From: Trametopsis cervina
Lineage: Eukaryota > Basidiomycota > Agaricomycetes > Polyporales > Irpicaceae
Direction: 5' to 3'
DNA length: 64,000 nt
Assembly: GCA_022385755.1 (NCBI GenBank)
Contig: MU278353.1
Span: 581,000 to 644,999 of the forward strand
In this document: positions 9,352 to 21,742 of the stretch, one piece after another
How the letters are laid out: each line of letters begins with the position of its first letter
How positions within the stretch are numbered: position 1 is the stretch's first letter
The notes under the pieces: generated by a model
Databases searched by the model: none
The model's input: only the letters and a program-made list of their open reading frames with translations
Told to the model about the DNA's origin: nothing
Position numbers and translations under genes: made by a program

Positions 9352-10320
9352 ATTTGTTGTTATTATTTTGAGGAGGGAGAATTAAAGATAAAAAACAGCT
9401 TTTTGAGTGATTAATGAGACATTATTGGGCAAGGTATTAAGCATAGGCTTTTTGACTGAACACAGAACGAAAGAATCCTCGCACCAGAGAAACGTGCATG
9501 CTCATTGGCTGGAATTTGACGCGCATCGGAGTTGAAAGCTTCTGGGAGGCATTGTCACGCTCGTCCACTCGAGAGAGCACTGGGTGTCCATATCGTCTGT
9601 ACCATGTCAATATTGTACATATTACTATTTTTCTAGAGTAGTATGCACGTGTGGCTATCTATGTATAAAGCCTCGCAGTTATCCGTCCACTAACTCAAGC
9701 TACAGACAGCCATCATTAGATACATGCGCTCTAAAAAGCAGGTATATGAATTTTCATGAGAGCACCACCTGAGCCAGGTGCACGAAACTGTGTATACTAT
9801 ATGCTACACATTCATTCCATATACCTGAATTTTATCAAGCCGAAAAACGGGACGGAGCTGTCTACAGAACGCCGATTTCACTTCTACTACCGATTTCACT
9901 TCTAGGTTTTCGACAGTATAACCGGCTTGACGTTCGTTCTCAACAACGCGCGCTTCAGGGAGAGGTCTGTTATTGGCGCTTCGCACTGTACTGACCTTGA
10001 TCAAGGAACGATGCAAGATTGATGGAGGCGTGCAGGCGTGCCCTAGCCTATTCACCGGTACAACATTTATTGTACAATGGATAGCTTCAAGCTAGGTTGG
10101 GTCCAATCCCGCCTCCTTTGCGCTCTCTCTCTTTGTAGTCACAGCAGCCCGTCGGAGGGATAGAGCGAGAGAACTTTCATCACGCCCGTAATCCGATTTG
10201 CGAACCATGGTCCGTCGTCTTACTTGCCTCCAGATGATCGTCCCGGCGGAAGCAATTTATTAAAGGCGAATTTAACTTGGATAGGCGGACAATACCGGCT
10301 CAACAGCGAACGACCACCTC
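9352..10320. other. Intergenic, no gene seen
   Basis: Between the transposase remnant and the monooxygenase there are only short unrecognised frames on both strands. The first part may contain the missing end of the pogo element, but no inverted terminal repeat was matched by eye. The last few hundred bases presumably hold the monooxygenase promoter; no clear TATA box was identified. Confidence 0.5.
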
Positions 10321-12225
10321 ATGCAGATACATTTTCTTGTCGTTGGAGGCGGTGTCGCAGGGTACGCGTGCGCCGTCGCGCTCAGCCGGGCAGGACACCG
10401 GGTGACGCTGTTGGATTTGGAAAACGCACTTGACCTGGTGAGTCCTGAAACGCCCGGGTGTGTTTCCGCTGAAAAAGACACGTAAACCCGCGGATGTAGG
10501 CCTGGGGGCCGTACGGCATCTGCGTTCCTCCCAATTTCTCGAAGCTTTTGGTGCGATGGGGAATGGGCGACGAACTGAAGGCTTGCGGGACGGCCTTAGC
10601 CAAGATTAAAATCGCAGACTGTACGTTGAACCGCTTGCTACAGACCGGTCTGGTTATCTCAGCCCATCCTGTAGATCACACGGGAGAGGATATGGGGTTC
10701 CACAATTGGCAGAAGGAGATGCTGAAGGATGCAGGAGGAGACGTGGTCTATGCCAATGTATGTCTTCATTTATCTTTCGCAGGTCCAACCTCACTCGGCA
10801 GCTTTCATCGCCAGCTCTCCGACGTACGCAGAATCCTACACGCCCGAGCCCTGTCTCATCAAGCCGTCATCCGATCTGGAGTCAAAGTCACGTCTATCTC
10901 CGTGGCCGAAGGCTTAAAACCCTCGGCAAGATTAACTACAGGAGAAGTCATAGAAGCTGACGTGATCATTGGTGCTGATGGATCGGACAGTATGGTGCGC
11001 AGGGAGATAATTGGGCAGGAGCTTCGTGAGACGCCTCTGGGGCTTACCGTGTTCAAGTGAGTTTCAACGAAGAACAGGCGATTCGGGAGGCTAACTTGTT
11101 CATAGTGTCCGGATACCCCGCGAGAAGATGACCGCCGATCCTGAGTTGACAGCCCTGCTAGAACATGAGGTACGCAGACTCCCTCTAGCTATGCGCTCGA
11201 TATACTACCAGCCACTCGCTTACTTCCTCGCCGATCCAGGAAACAGCAGTGACCTGGCTGGGTATCAGGTATTCCGCGCTGGCATATGTTGTGGTGAGTT
11301 CTTCAGTGCCATCACACAGACGCAGCTAACATTCTTTCCAGGGCAAGGCCTACAATTTCTTCGTATACACGCCTACGTCCGGTACAGAAGAGTATTGGCG
11401 CAAACCGGTGCCGAAGGAGTTTTTGTTGAAGATAATGGGCCAGAGCACACCAACGTAAGTTTGTTCACTGCTTCCGCACGGTAGACAGGTCACCGAGGTT
11501 CCTCAAGACTACAGAAGCTGGCCAACGCCGCTACGGAAATAACATGCGCACCGCTTAACGAACCTCCGGAAGTCGAGCAATGGCGCCACTCCCATGGTCG
11601 TGTCATCCTCGTCGGAGATGCAGCTCATCCATTCCCCGTGAGCGAACTCAGAAACTCTGATTCGTCTCATTCTCCGTTCCTAATCTCGAACATGCCAGCG
11701 GACAGCGACGCACGCTCCTGCGATGAACGCAGGGGACGCAGCCTTTCTGGGCATGTTGTTCGCAAACCTCACCAAGGAAGATCAGATCGACAGCTTCCTA
11801 GCGGCCTACGAGTCCTCGCGCCGTGACCGCGTCAAGCTGGTGCGACACATTGAGCTGGCGAACTTGTACCAACTGGCTATGCCTGCGGGCGTGGAGAAGG
11901 ATATGCGGGATACTGCGCTCAAGGAGAAAGTCGCCGCAGGATTGGACGCGTTCGCTCAAGGAGGAGGAGACTTAGCAGCTCAACAGTGGGATGTAGGTGG
12001 TTTTTGACGAGCCTATGTTTGTGGCGACGCTAAATGAGTCTTCGTCGCTCTTAGCTGGACAAGATGCTGTTCGCGTATGACGCTGAAGATCACGCCGCAG
12101 AGTGGTGGAACGATTGGGGTCTCCTCAAGGAACGTGCCACCGACGCGGTCCGCGTGCCTAAAGCACGGATACCAGTGATGTATACCGCACAACACATCCA
12201 TGCTGAGAACAGCGATTCGCAATGA
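10321..12225 (+). CDS. FAD-dependent monooxygenase (salicylate hydroxylase-like)
   Basis: Class A flavoprotein monooxygenase fold: uses FAD and NAD(P)H to hydroxylate an aromatic or polyketide-like substrate, probably cytosolic. Exons 10321-10437, 10500-11056, 11106-11268, 11342-11454, 11508-11637, 11699-11992 and 12055-12225 give 514 aa. Visible are the N-terminal dinucleotide-binding GGGVAGYACAVALSRAGH, the mid-protein DG-type segment (IIGADGSDSMVR) and the FAD ribityl motif GDAAHPFP. The start puts the Rossmann glycine motif within the first 15 residues, as usual. About 15 residues near 10756-10800 (VCLHLSFAGPTSLGS) are unusual and could hide a mis-modelled short intron, though none restores frame. 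No transporter, P450 or synthase lies beside it, so the substrate is unknown. Confidence 0.9.
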
Positions 12226-12694
12226 GCGTTCGTATGTTGAGGCTGATTTAGGCTGCCGGTGCGCTCTTTATAACGAGTTTATGTCAGAACAATGCTTCAT
12301 GCCTATGCGCAACGAATTTGACGATTGCTTCGTACATACACTTCGATCTACCACAATCATTGTTTATACCACATGTACACTAGCCACACTAGGAATTATA
12401 GGATTCAGGCTCAAATGAGCATTACACTATAGGTCAGCGCCATCGTAATGGCCAATTAGGAGTGGAGTCGGTAGCCATGGCTCCCGAGGGTGACTCTCAG
12501 CGTGGTGATGTGGCCCGACAAAAGCCACTTCAGGCAATGGGCGGCGCGCTTGGCGGTGGGGTCCAGTGGAGTATGGGCCATTGAGTGGACACGCGCACCT
12601 CGTTAAGCGAGATGAAACGGTGGTGCACGACGTCAAGTCCGTTACTTCGTCATCGCCGTGAGAAGTTGCTTTGTGGGGCGCATTCACAGAGGTG

Positions 12695-12701
12695 TATATA
12701 A
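12695..12701 (+). promoter_or_regulatory. TATA box of the Con-6 gene
   Basis: TATATAA lies 87 bp upstream of the Con-6 ATG, followed by a short CT/CA-rich leader. A strong TATA close to the start suits a highly inducible small gene. Confidence 0.6.
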
Positions 12702-12787
12702 CCGACCGCAGATAGACTGGAAAGCACAATCCATTCTACCTCTCAGTCTTCAATCACTCACCTACCAAACTCGCACAAGAACTCACC

Positions 12788-13368
12788 ATGGTTAACCCTA
12801 CTGGTACGTCCAGACGCGTTTCATAGTCAACTTCGCGTACTCACTACGCGACAGAGAAAGACACCACTCGCGTTGCCGCCGGTCTGAAGGCCGCAATCCA
12901 CAACCCCAACGTTAGCGAAGAGGCCAAAGAGCGCGCCGCCGACCGACTCGACCATATGGGAGGCAACGGCAGGACGCATGATCCCCATGCCGGCACCGAG
13001 GGAGAGCACGACAACCGCGTTCTGGGTGGCTACAAGGCCACATTGACGGTAAGTATCTTCACGCGATTGATGTATCTTTTCAAAGTCCTCATCGTTTCTT
13101 GCATAGAACGAACACACTTCCCCGGAGGCGAAGGCTCATGCTCGTGAGATCCTAGAGGCCCACGGGTACACCGTTGAGAGGGCGGAGGGTGTGTCCGAGA
13201 GCGAGCATGAGACACGTGTGCTCGCTGGATATAAGGCAGCTTTAAACAGTAAGCAACTCTACCACTGTTATTTGAACTACATAGACTCACAATATGATAG
13301 ATCCACGAGTCTCCAATGAGGCAAAGGCTCATGCTAGAGAGTTCCTGGCGGCGCACAATGCGCTCTAG
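12788..13368 (+). CDS. con-6: Conidiation-specific protein 6 (Con-6 family)
   Basis: Small hydrophilic protein of 139 aa built from Con-6 repeats. Exons are 12788-12803 (16 nt), 12855-13048, 13107-13248 and 13301-13368. Repeat cores are visible as AAIHNPNVSEEAKERA, then NEHTSPEAKAHAREIL and NPRVSNEAKAHAREFL; each later repeat begins exactly at an exon start, so exons match repeat units. VLGGYKATL and VLAGYKAAL form the preceding halves. The family is known from Neurospora con-6, expressed in conidia and stress conditions; its biochemical role is not established. No signal peptide or membrane segment. A TATA box lies 87 bp upstream. Confidence 0.93.
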
Positions 13369-13561
13369 TTTACTTCACTTGCTTCCTAGGGTATCATTGC
13401 GGACTAAAGTGAGAATTGCGAATGTATTATAGTGCTATGTCTTGAATCGCATAAGATAGTTGATGAAGTGCACAAGAAAGACGTTCGAGGTCGGCTGTAC
13501 TTGTGTTACGCAACGACAGTACTGGAAAGCATCTATTACCCACAGTTTCCTTGTGGAATAG

Positions 13562-13655
13562 GTCACTTTGCCGGAGTGGTTAACGGGATCGCCTGCTATT
13601 TCTAGCTGCCAGCGGTTGTGCTTTGCACGCGAGTGTTCGAATCGCTCAGGTGACG
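13562..13655 (+). tRNA. tRNA-Ser(GCT) with a 12-nt intron
   Basis: A complete cloverleaf can be drawn: acceptor GTCACTT/AGGTGAC (7 bp, one G-U), D stem CCG/CGG, anticodon stem ATCGC/GCGGT, a long variable arm GTGC-TTT-GCAC typical of serine tRNAs, T stem GAGTG/CGCTC with loop TTCGAAT, and discriminator G. The anticodon GCT is at 13595-13597. A 12-nt intron (13599-13610) sits one base 3' of the anticodon, the canonical position, and contains AGC, which can pair with the anticodon. A TTTTT Pol III terminator follows at about 13657. Confidence 0.95.
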
Positions 13656-13766
13656 CTTTTTGGCACCATCTATCACACGCGCGCCAACACACTGTGTAAA
13701 GCAATAAGCACGGCACGACGCGACGCGACTGCAGAGCTTCATGATCCAGACTTCGACACGACAGCC

Positions 13767-15331
13767 ATGAACTCAAACAAGTATGCAAGCCTCCCCGACA
13801 TAGTTCAGTCCGATCCACCCCTCTTTGATTCTGCTTATTGAACGCTGCATCTAAAGGATACAGCGCCTGATGTCTACGAGACTGAAGACGTCTTTCAGTC
13901 CAATAACACCGTGAGTCGTACTTGGCTTGTTGGCAGATTTACGTGATAGTAATGTGGTCTGCCAGAAAGAAGACTCGAGCGACGACGAGCAAGGCTCTTA
14001 CTCCCGATCGCATGCAAGAGGACGGAATGGTGAACATGCTCGAGCTGATGAGCTCGATGCCAGTAGTCTGAACAAAGACGAGGCGAGCAAGAAATTCCGC
14101 AAGGCGGAGAATAGTGAGTTGTATCATATCTCCTTCAACGCGCACCAATCTTATGCTTCCTGAGGACAGGGCGACCCAGACCAAAAGTGCAGTATACATA
14201 CCCAACTTCACCTACCTCCTCGGCATCGGGACGGGATTCACCATCGCAGCATTGGCCATCCTCGCAAAAGCTCTCTGTTTCGCAACGAATAGCGAAACTC
14301 AAAGCAGAAGTCAGCGCTTTGGAAGCTGAGCTTGCATCGAAAGACGAGTCGAAGGATAAGGATGATGAGCAGGCAAATCCGGGAGAGTTTATTCGCGAGC
14401 TGGCAGAGGTGAAGGCCCGTTTGAACAAAGCTGGGTCAAGTGGGAAGAAGGATGCTGCGCGAGCGAAGTTGGTGAACGCTGTTATGCACGACACAGATAC
14501 GGAGAACGCCCCGAAGAGCTCGACAGCTGCAGGCGAGGAGAAGGAAACCCTTGGAGCAGAGGATCTCGAGAATGTTGATATGCTCACATTCACCGCCGAC
14601 ATTGATCGACGTTTGGGGACGCTTGAGAAAATCATTGGATCGTCCACGGCCGCCCTCGATGAGGTTCGTTATGGGTTTGTATGCACTCTGTCATTTGCTC
14701 ACGAGAATCGATATAGACTTCTCCTTTGCTCCCTCCGCTTATGGTTACAGTCACTCGGTTGCACTCTATGCTCTCTCTTCTCTCCCAGCCACGGCACCTT
14801 GACAACGTCTCCCGCCGTCTGAAGCTCATACAGCCCGATTTGGAACGTACCTCAAATGCAAACGCCACCCACGCTCAGCAATCAGCCTCTGCATCGACTT
14901 CACAACGACGCCAATCGTCTGGCCATCCCCTTCATTCGTCAATCTCGTCTGCGAACGGCGTACCCACTGCGCCTGCACAGCCGACATCAGTCACCAGAAG
15001 TCAGCTCGAGCAACTCACACCCATCCTCACACGGCTGGCCCCCATACTACCGAACATACCTCACATCCTCACACGACTGCGATCACTTTCGGCACTGCAC
15101 ACCAACGCAGCTGCATTCCAGACAACGCTCGAACGTCTGGAGGAGCAGCAAGCAAAGGAACGCGCTGATCTTGCGGACCTGGAGAAGGCGTTGGAAGGCA
15201 TTGAGAAGAGTATCAAGGACAACGAGGTCGTGGTGAGGAAGAACGTGGAGGGATTGGAGACACGCATAGATGGTGTGGTGAGACGTATAGAGGAGCTGGA
15301 TGTGAATGACGAGAGCTCGCCGACCTCGTAG
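13767..15331 (+). CDS. Dynactin subunit 2 (dynamitin, p50)
   Basis: Coiled-coil subunit of the shoulder of dynactin, the dynein activator for microtubule transport and nuclear migration. Exons 13767-13802, 13857-13910, 13966-14113, 14170-14667 and 14751-15331 give 438 aa. The N-terminus MNSNKYASLPDI...DTAPDVYETEDV matches the family's KYADLPGI..xPDVYET start. Then come a coiled coil (SQRIAKLKAEVSALEAEL), LTRLHSMLSLLSQPRHLD in place of the family's LTRLxxxLxLLTQPRHID, and a C-terminal coiled coil. Donors GTTCAG (13803) and GTTATG (14668) are non-consensus, but only these joins restore the conserved N-terminus and the LTRLH segment. Confidence 0.93.
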
Positions 15332-17285
15332 GGATTTGTTCGCGAAGAGATACATGTGCGTCGATTGAGATATACCCGTACCCTTTTCCTCTCACCACGC
15401 TATGGTTATGAATCTATCCCAATACTGAGGGGTGAACATCCCTGTAAGTCCATATATTAGCAAGTAATGCACGTACCGCGTATGACGTCGGCTGCTGCCG
15501 TCTACGATTTGAGGAAGCTGGAGGTTAGTTTAATTCGAATCACGTGACCGCGTTATGAGTGGTAATGGCATGGTTCACTTGACGACGGTTATCCTGAGTG
15601 CACGCCCCGTACGTCCCGTATGTCTCCCTCTTTGCATTGCCATTATTAACCTCACGCGGATCAGTTGTCTGCAGGCTGCATAAGTACGATCCGCACGATC
15701 TGCACTCCCTTGCCGCACCTGTTGTCTGTACGGCACTCGTAGTATCGCTCTTTGATACTAAGAGACGATTCGAAGAGTTTCATGCGTGACGGAGATCCCA
15801 AGAGGTGCTCTGCATTGATAGAAGGCTAGTGGTCACGGCGAGGATGCACGCCTTGGGCGTGTCAAACAGTTGGTATGTTTTCAGTTGACCATGTCTTAAT
15901 ATAAAAAAACGCATCCAACTATTTTATCGCAACAGGAGACAGCAAGGCGATACTGATGATTGGTATTCTATAGTACTGCAGCGAGTGAAACTACTCTCAC
16001 CCACGGATGCAAGGCTAAGGAAAGCAACACCGAACAGCGGTTCACATCACAGGAGTAAGTAGGCAGGCACCGAGGGCCTCGATATCCAAGAGAGCATCCA
16101 AAATGCATGGTGGATAGACGGGCTAAGGGTTACGGCTTACGGCTACGGGTTTCAAGGCTTTTCAATGCAGAAGCTTCGAAGTCCAAGACGTGTACTCGGG
16201 GAAGCGCAGCAGCTTTTGTCGGAATGAAATCAGGCAAGCAAACCGCTAGCCGCAGCTCAGCCGTTAGAGGACTATTTAAGACCATGACACCGACCTACGG
16301 ATATACCACCACTCCTACGGTCTATTCCATCTTCGTGATATTAGTATGGCTGTTAACACGCCTGCACGGCCCACACAGATTGTGCCGATGTGCGTACATC
16401 CAGCCCAGTTCCTCTATGACTGACAGCGCTGACAGAGAGCCGCACAGGCGTGTCTTGGCGGGAACCCCAGTACGCACAATGGCAGGTCCAGGAGGGGCGA
16501 AGAAGCCGCCTCCGCGACAAGCACCACCGTCCAGGCCAAACTCTAAACAGAACATAAAAACCCGGAAGGCGGCATAGGCCTAGCATACCACTCGATAATA
16601 TCAGCGATGATGCACACAGAGAATGGCGACGAAATGCAGAGGTTCCGAATCATATTAGTACGGCAATTTCCTTGGCTTTGCAGAATACTTCCATGTCATA
16701 ACCGACAGTGGTTAGATAGTGGTGACCGCATGTTTGTAAGGATGGTATCCGGAGGATATTCTACCAGAAATAATATGTGCAGGAGGCACTGAAGTTTCGG
16801 CATGAGACAAGGCGCACTGTACCCAAACTGGGAAGGCCCGATGATCGTAATGCGCACATTGACAGCTGCGCAATTGCCGCTCGCTATCCTTGCATCGTCC
16901 TTGACATCCACGAGAATGTATTCAGCATCGAGTATGACTATAAGTAAAGCTTCTATGCGTGCAGGCTGATTACTAAATGGCGAGTTTACCCCTTGGTGTC
17001 AAGCTAATTCGTATTTCTACGTAGATTTTACCTCGGGTCACTGTACCGACAGCTCAGAGCCGACCAATGGTGGAACGTCATTATCGGAGCAGGTAGTGAT
17101 AATGCTGCGCTGAGTGGTCAGTGCAGTCACAGCGGGGACGTACTCTTCTACAATGACATTTTAATACAGGCCTCCGCCAGTCAGTATGGGCGTGTAACAC
17201 GACTCGACGTCGCTTTGCTCAACGAGCATTTGGAATACCTGGCAAGACTAGACGTCGGCAGAGCTCGGTGTAGGTCTCTCCAGTG
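15332..17285. other. Intergenic, about 2 kb, no convincing gene
   Basis: Several short frames exist on both strands, the longest on the plus strand at 16107-16577. None has a recognisable domain or splice-consistent extension. A spliced possibility starting at the ATG near 16346 would give only about 50 residues and was not accepted. The right end merges into the ATP sulfurylase promoter. Confidence 0.5.
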
Positions 17286-17292
17286 TATAAAA
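17286..17292 (+). promoter_or_regulatory. TATA box of ATP sulfurylase
   Basis: TATAAAA sits about 245 bp upstream of the ATG and is followed by a long C/T-rich, almost G-free leader (about 17320-17536). Pyrimidine-rich leaders are common before highly expressed fungal genes. Confidence 0.55.
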
Positions 17293-17530
17293 GACCGTTT
17301 GGACGACGGTAGAAAGCACAAACACACACTCCTCATCTCACATTCTCCTCCACAACCCACAATCGACCCACCTCATCTTGCACTCTCAAATCGTATATTT
17401 CACTCAGCTAGTCTATCCCGCAACTCTAATTCACTTGTCTACTCTCATTCGCTCTTCGTCTATCTCTACTACATATTAGTTTTCCTCTTTCTTTCTGATC
17501 ACTTTTCTGTTCTCTTTATCACTCATCTAA

Positions 17531-19619
<2,089 letters not shown>

Positions 19620-19834
19620 ATTTCTTAGATATATCGCCGCAGTAGATTGTAGCATATGTTTCACATCTGGGGATGATTTCGTAGCATAACCCACTTGTAT
19701 AATCTCTTCGTCACGTTATTGATATCATACGCTATTTCCTAAGCAAACAACGTGCGTGCCTGAAGCACAGAAGAAGAAAAATACGGCCGTCCATCAATCA
19801 ATAATTGACGGCGTAGTAAGAAGATCTGCGCGCT

Positions 19835-21172
19835 TCAATCAAGTTCGTCGTCATCGAAGATGGCAGTCTTAGGTATGCCATCTGCTTTGATGACTCCTCG
19901 ATACATTCCAGAGCAGTTCAGCGGCATTGCAACTACAAGTACATCAGAGGATAGCCCGATAGCGTGGCCATGGATTACTTACCGTTGCCTTTGTTGTCCA
20001 GCGCGATAACACCACCGAGACCACCATCCTTGCGTAATTCTTCTACACAATGTTCAGTGGCCTTATGAAGAGACTCGTTGAGGTAGCGCATCCGGCGACC
20101 AATTGTAGAGGCGGTTGCCAAGCGGATGAAGTACTATCAGACCGTCAGCTAGTATTCAGCGTGCAACGCGTACAGCAGCGCACGAATACTTACGTCTCCA
20201 TCGCCTGTGCCACTCACACCGACAGCCGTGCTCGAATGCCTACCGCGCAGATGGTTCCACATGCGCCGCAGGCGACTGTGTGCAGGCCATTCTTCTGCCC
20301 AAAATCCTGATCCCATGCTGGGGGTATCGCCAATACGACCGACAAGTTTGTTCGTGCGTCCCCCGGTGGAAGTGACTGCCGCAATGCAGCCTCTGATGTC
20401 TAGAGCAACAGCACCCACGGTGCCCGTAGGAAGTTGATCCAGAGGGACAAATACTTCGTCTGATCCCCCGTGGTGCGGTAGAGGCTCTTCAGGCAAGCCC
20501 AGTCCTCTGCGGTGTTCGCGCCACCGTGCCTCGGTGAAGAAATAGCTCTCGTCTACGAGCTCAATGCCAAGTTCCTTCCCGATCTCCTCTGACGCTGTGC
20601 CCGACAGCATGGTGTGGGGAGCTGCGGTCGGCGCCAGGTAAAGCGCTCTCGCAAGTTTCGACGGATTACGAACATGTGAGAGGAGCGTCAGGCCAAACCC
20701 TCTGCGAGAAGCCGGAATGTCTGGATGAGACGCAGGAGGCTTGGAAAGCATGATGGACGTCTCTAACTCGTTCTGACATCGAGTGATCAGTCACAGATGT
20801 ATGAAACTTTGTGGGAAGTGATAGACGGACCTTGCCAGCAACATTGAAAACAGCCCCTCTGGCAGAATTGAACAGGGGACAGTCTGATGATTACGCGGCA
20901 GATGTCATCAACTCAAGTCAGGCAACACGAGAGAACGAATGCTTACTCTCCATTGACGCGACCGCTGCTACAGCAGCATCCATAGCCTCCCCTCCGTTGC
21001 GCAGTACCGCGTATCCATCTTTCAGGGCGTTGCTCAATGCAGCCTTGTACTGCGCACGCTGCTCGGGAGTTGACCGCTCTTTCAACATTGTTCCGGCGCC
21101 GCCATGAATGACCAGGATGTATTGCCCTTTCGTGATCGGCTTTTCCAGCAGGGGGTGCTTTTCGTCCAACAT
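19835..21172 (-). CDS. Isoaspartyl peptidase / L-asparaginase (Ntn hydrolase, T2)
   Basis: Type 2 asparaginase family; autocleaves before a threonine and hydrolyses L-asparagine or isoaspartyl dipeptides. Exons (minus) 20947-21172, 20831-20883, 20194-20772, 19983-20133 and 19835-19932 give 368 aa. Motifs: N-terminal VIHGGAGT, NGGEAMDAAVAAV, CPLFNSARGAVFNVAGKNELE, and the cleavage site TGTVGAVALD where the first T of TVG becomes the nucleophile (about residue 220), then GRIGDTP and a substrate-binding STAVGVSGTGDGD. The start at 21172 is the first ATG in frame and gives a short leader MLDEKHPLLEK. It is divergent from the chitin synthase, with 570 bp between the start codons. Confidence 0.94.
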
Positions 21173-21742
21173 GTTGCCCAGTGCTACTGCATGCAGTGTA
21201 GTTGAGTACAACGACTGCGCCGTGTGAATCGATACACCCTACAGTATGTTCAGCACGTATCTTGACCTTATCGTGAAACGTGGGTGCAACTACTATTTCC
21301 CAGACCCGGGCCTTGGAGCGCGCCGCTTTGTGGTCGCGTAGGACATTTCAGGCGGCGGTCCTTGACTTTGCGTAGTAATTCCGTCTTTCTGCTCGTTGGG
21401 ATCTTACGAGGCGGCCGGAGGCGACAATCACCCCAACACTTCCGAAATGATGTGCATATCGATACGATGGATTGTACAGAGCAGAATAATGGTTGGCGTC
21501 TGTTTCAGGGATTCATCATAATTATTGAATAATTACTTCTACTAACCAGTAAGCGCGCATGCAACAGGAAATCGCGATCATTATTTGGGCGGCTGCTTGT
21601 TCGCTGTGTTCTCCATCGTCGTCAACGTTGTCTACGTCGTCCAAATTTTAATCCTCGTCGCTGCTCCCGCTGGCAGCATCCCTTCACTCTTTACCTTCGA
21701 CGGCCTCGCGCCAACTCTTTCTTTTGTAGCTATCGCGGTAGC
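21173..21742. other. Divergent promoter region, asparaginase and chitin synthase
   Basis: 570 bp separate the two ATGs. The stretch just before the chitin synthase start is T/C-rich with open but unrecognised frames. No site was identified with confidence. Confidence 0.5.

Noticed and set aside
8842..9414. 190-residue plus-strand frame as a gene
   Set aside because: It is the antisense of the pogo transposase N-terminus, which is recognisable on the minus strand.
10321..12225. FAD monooxygenase as part of a secondary-metabolite cluster
   Set aside because: No synthase, P450, transferase or pathway regulator next to it; neighbours are a transposon remnant, Con-6 and a tRNA.
16107..16577. 156-residue plus-strand frame, and a spliced alternative of about 50 residues starting near 16346
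   Set aside because: No recognisable domain, no supporting splice structure, and composition looks random.
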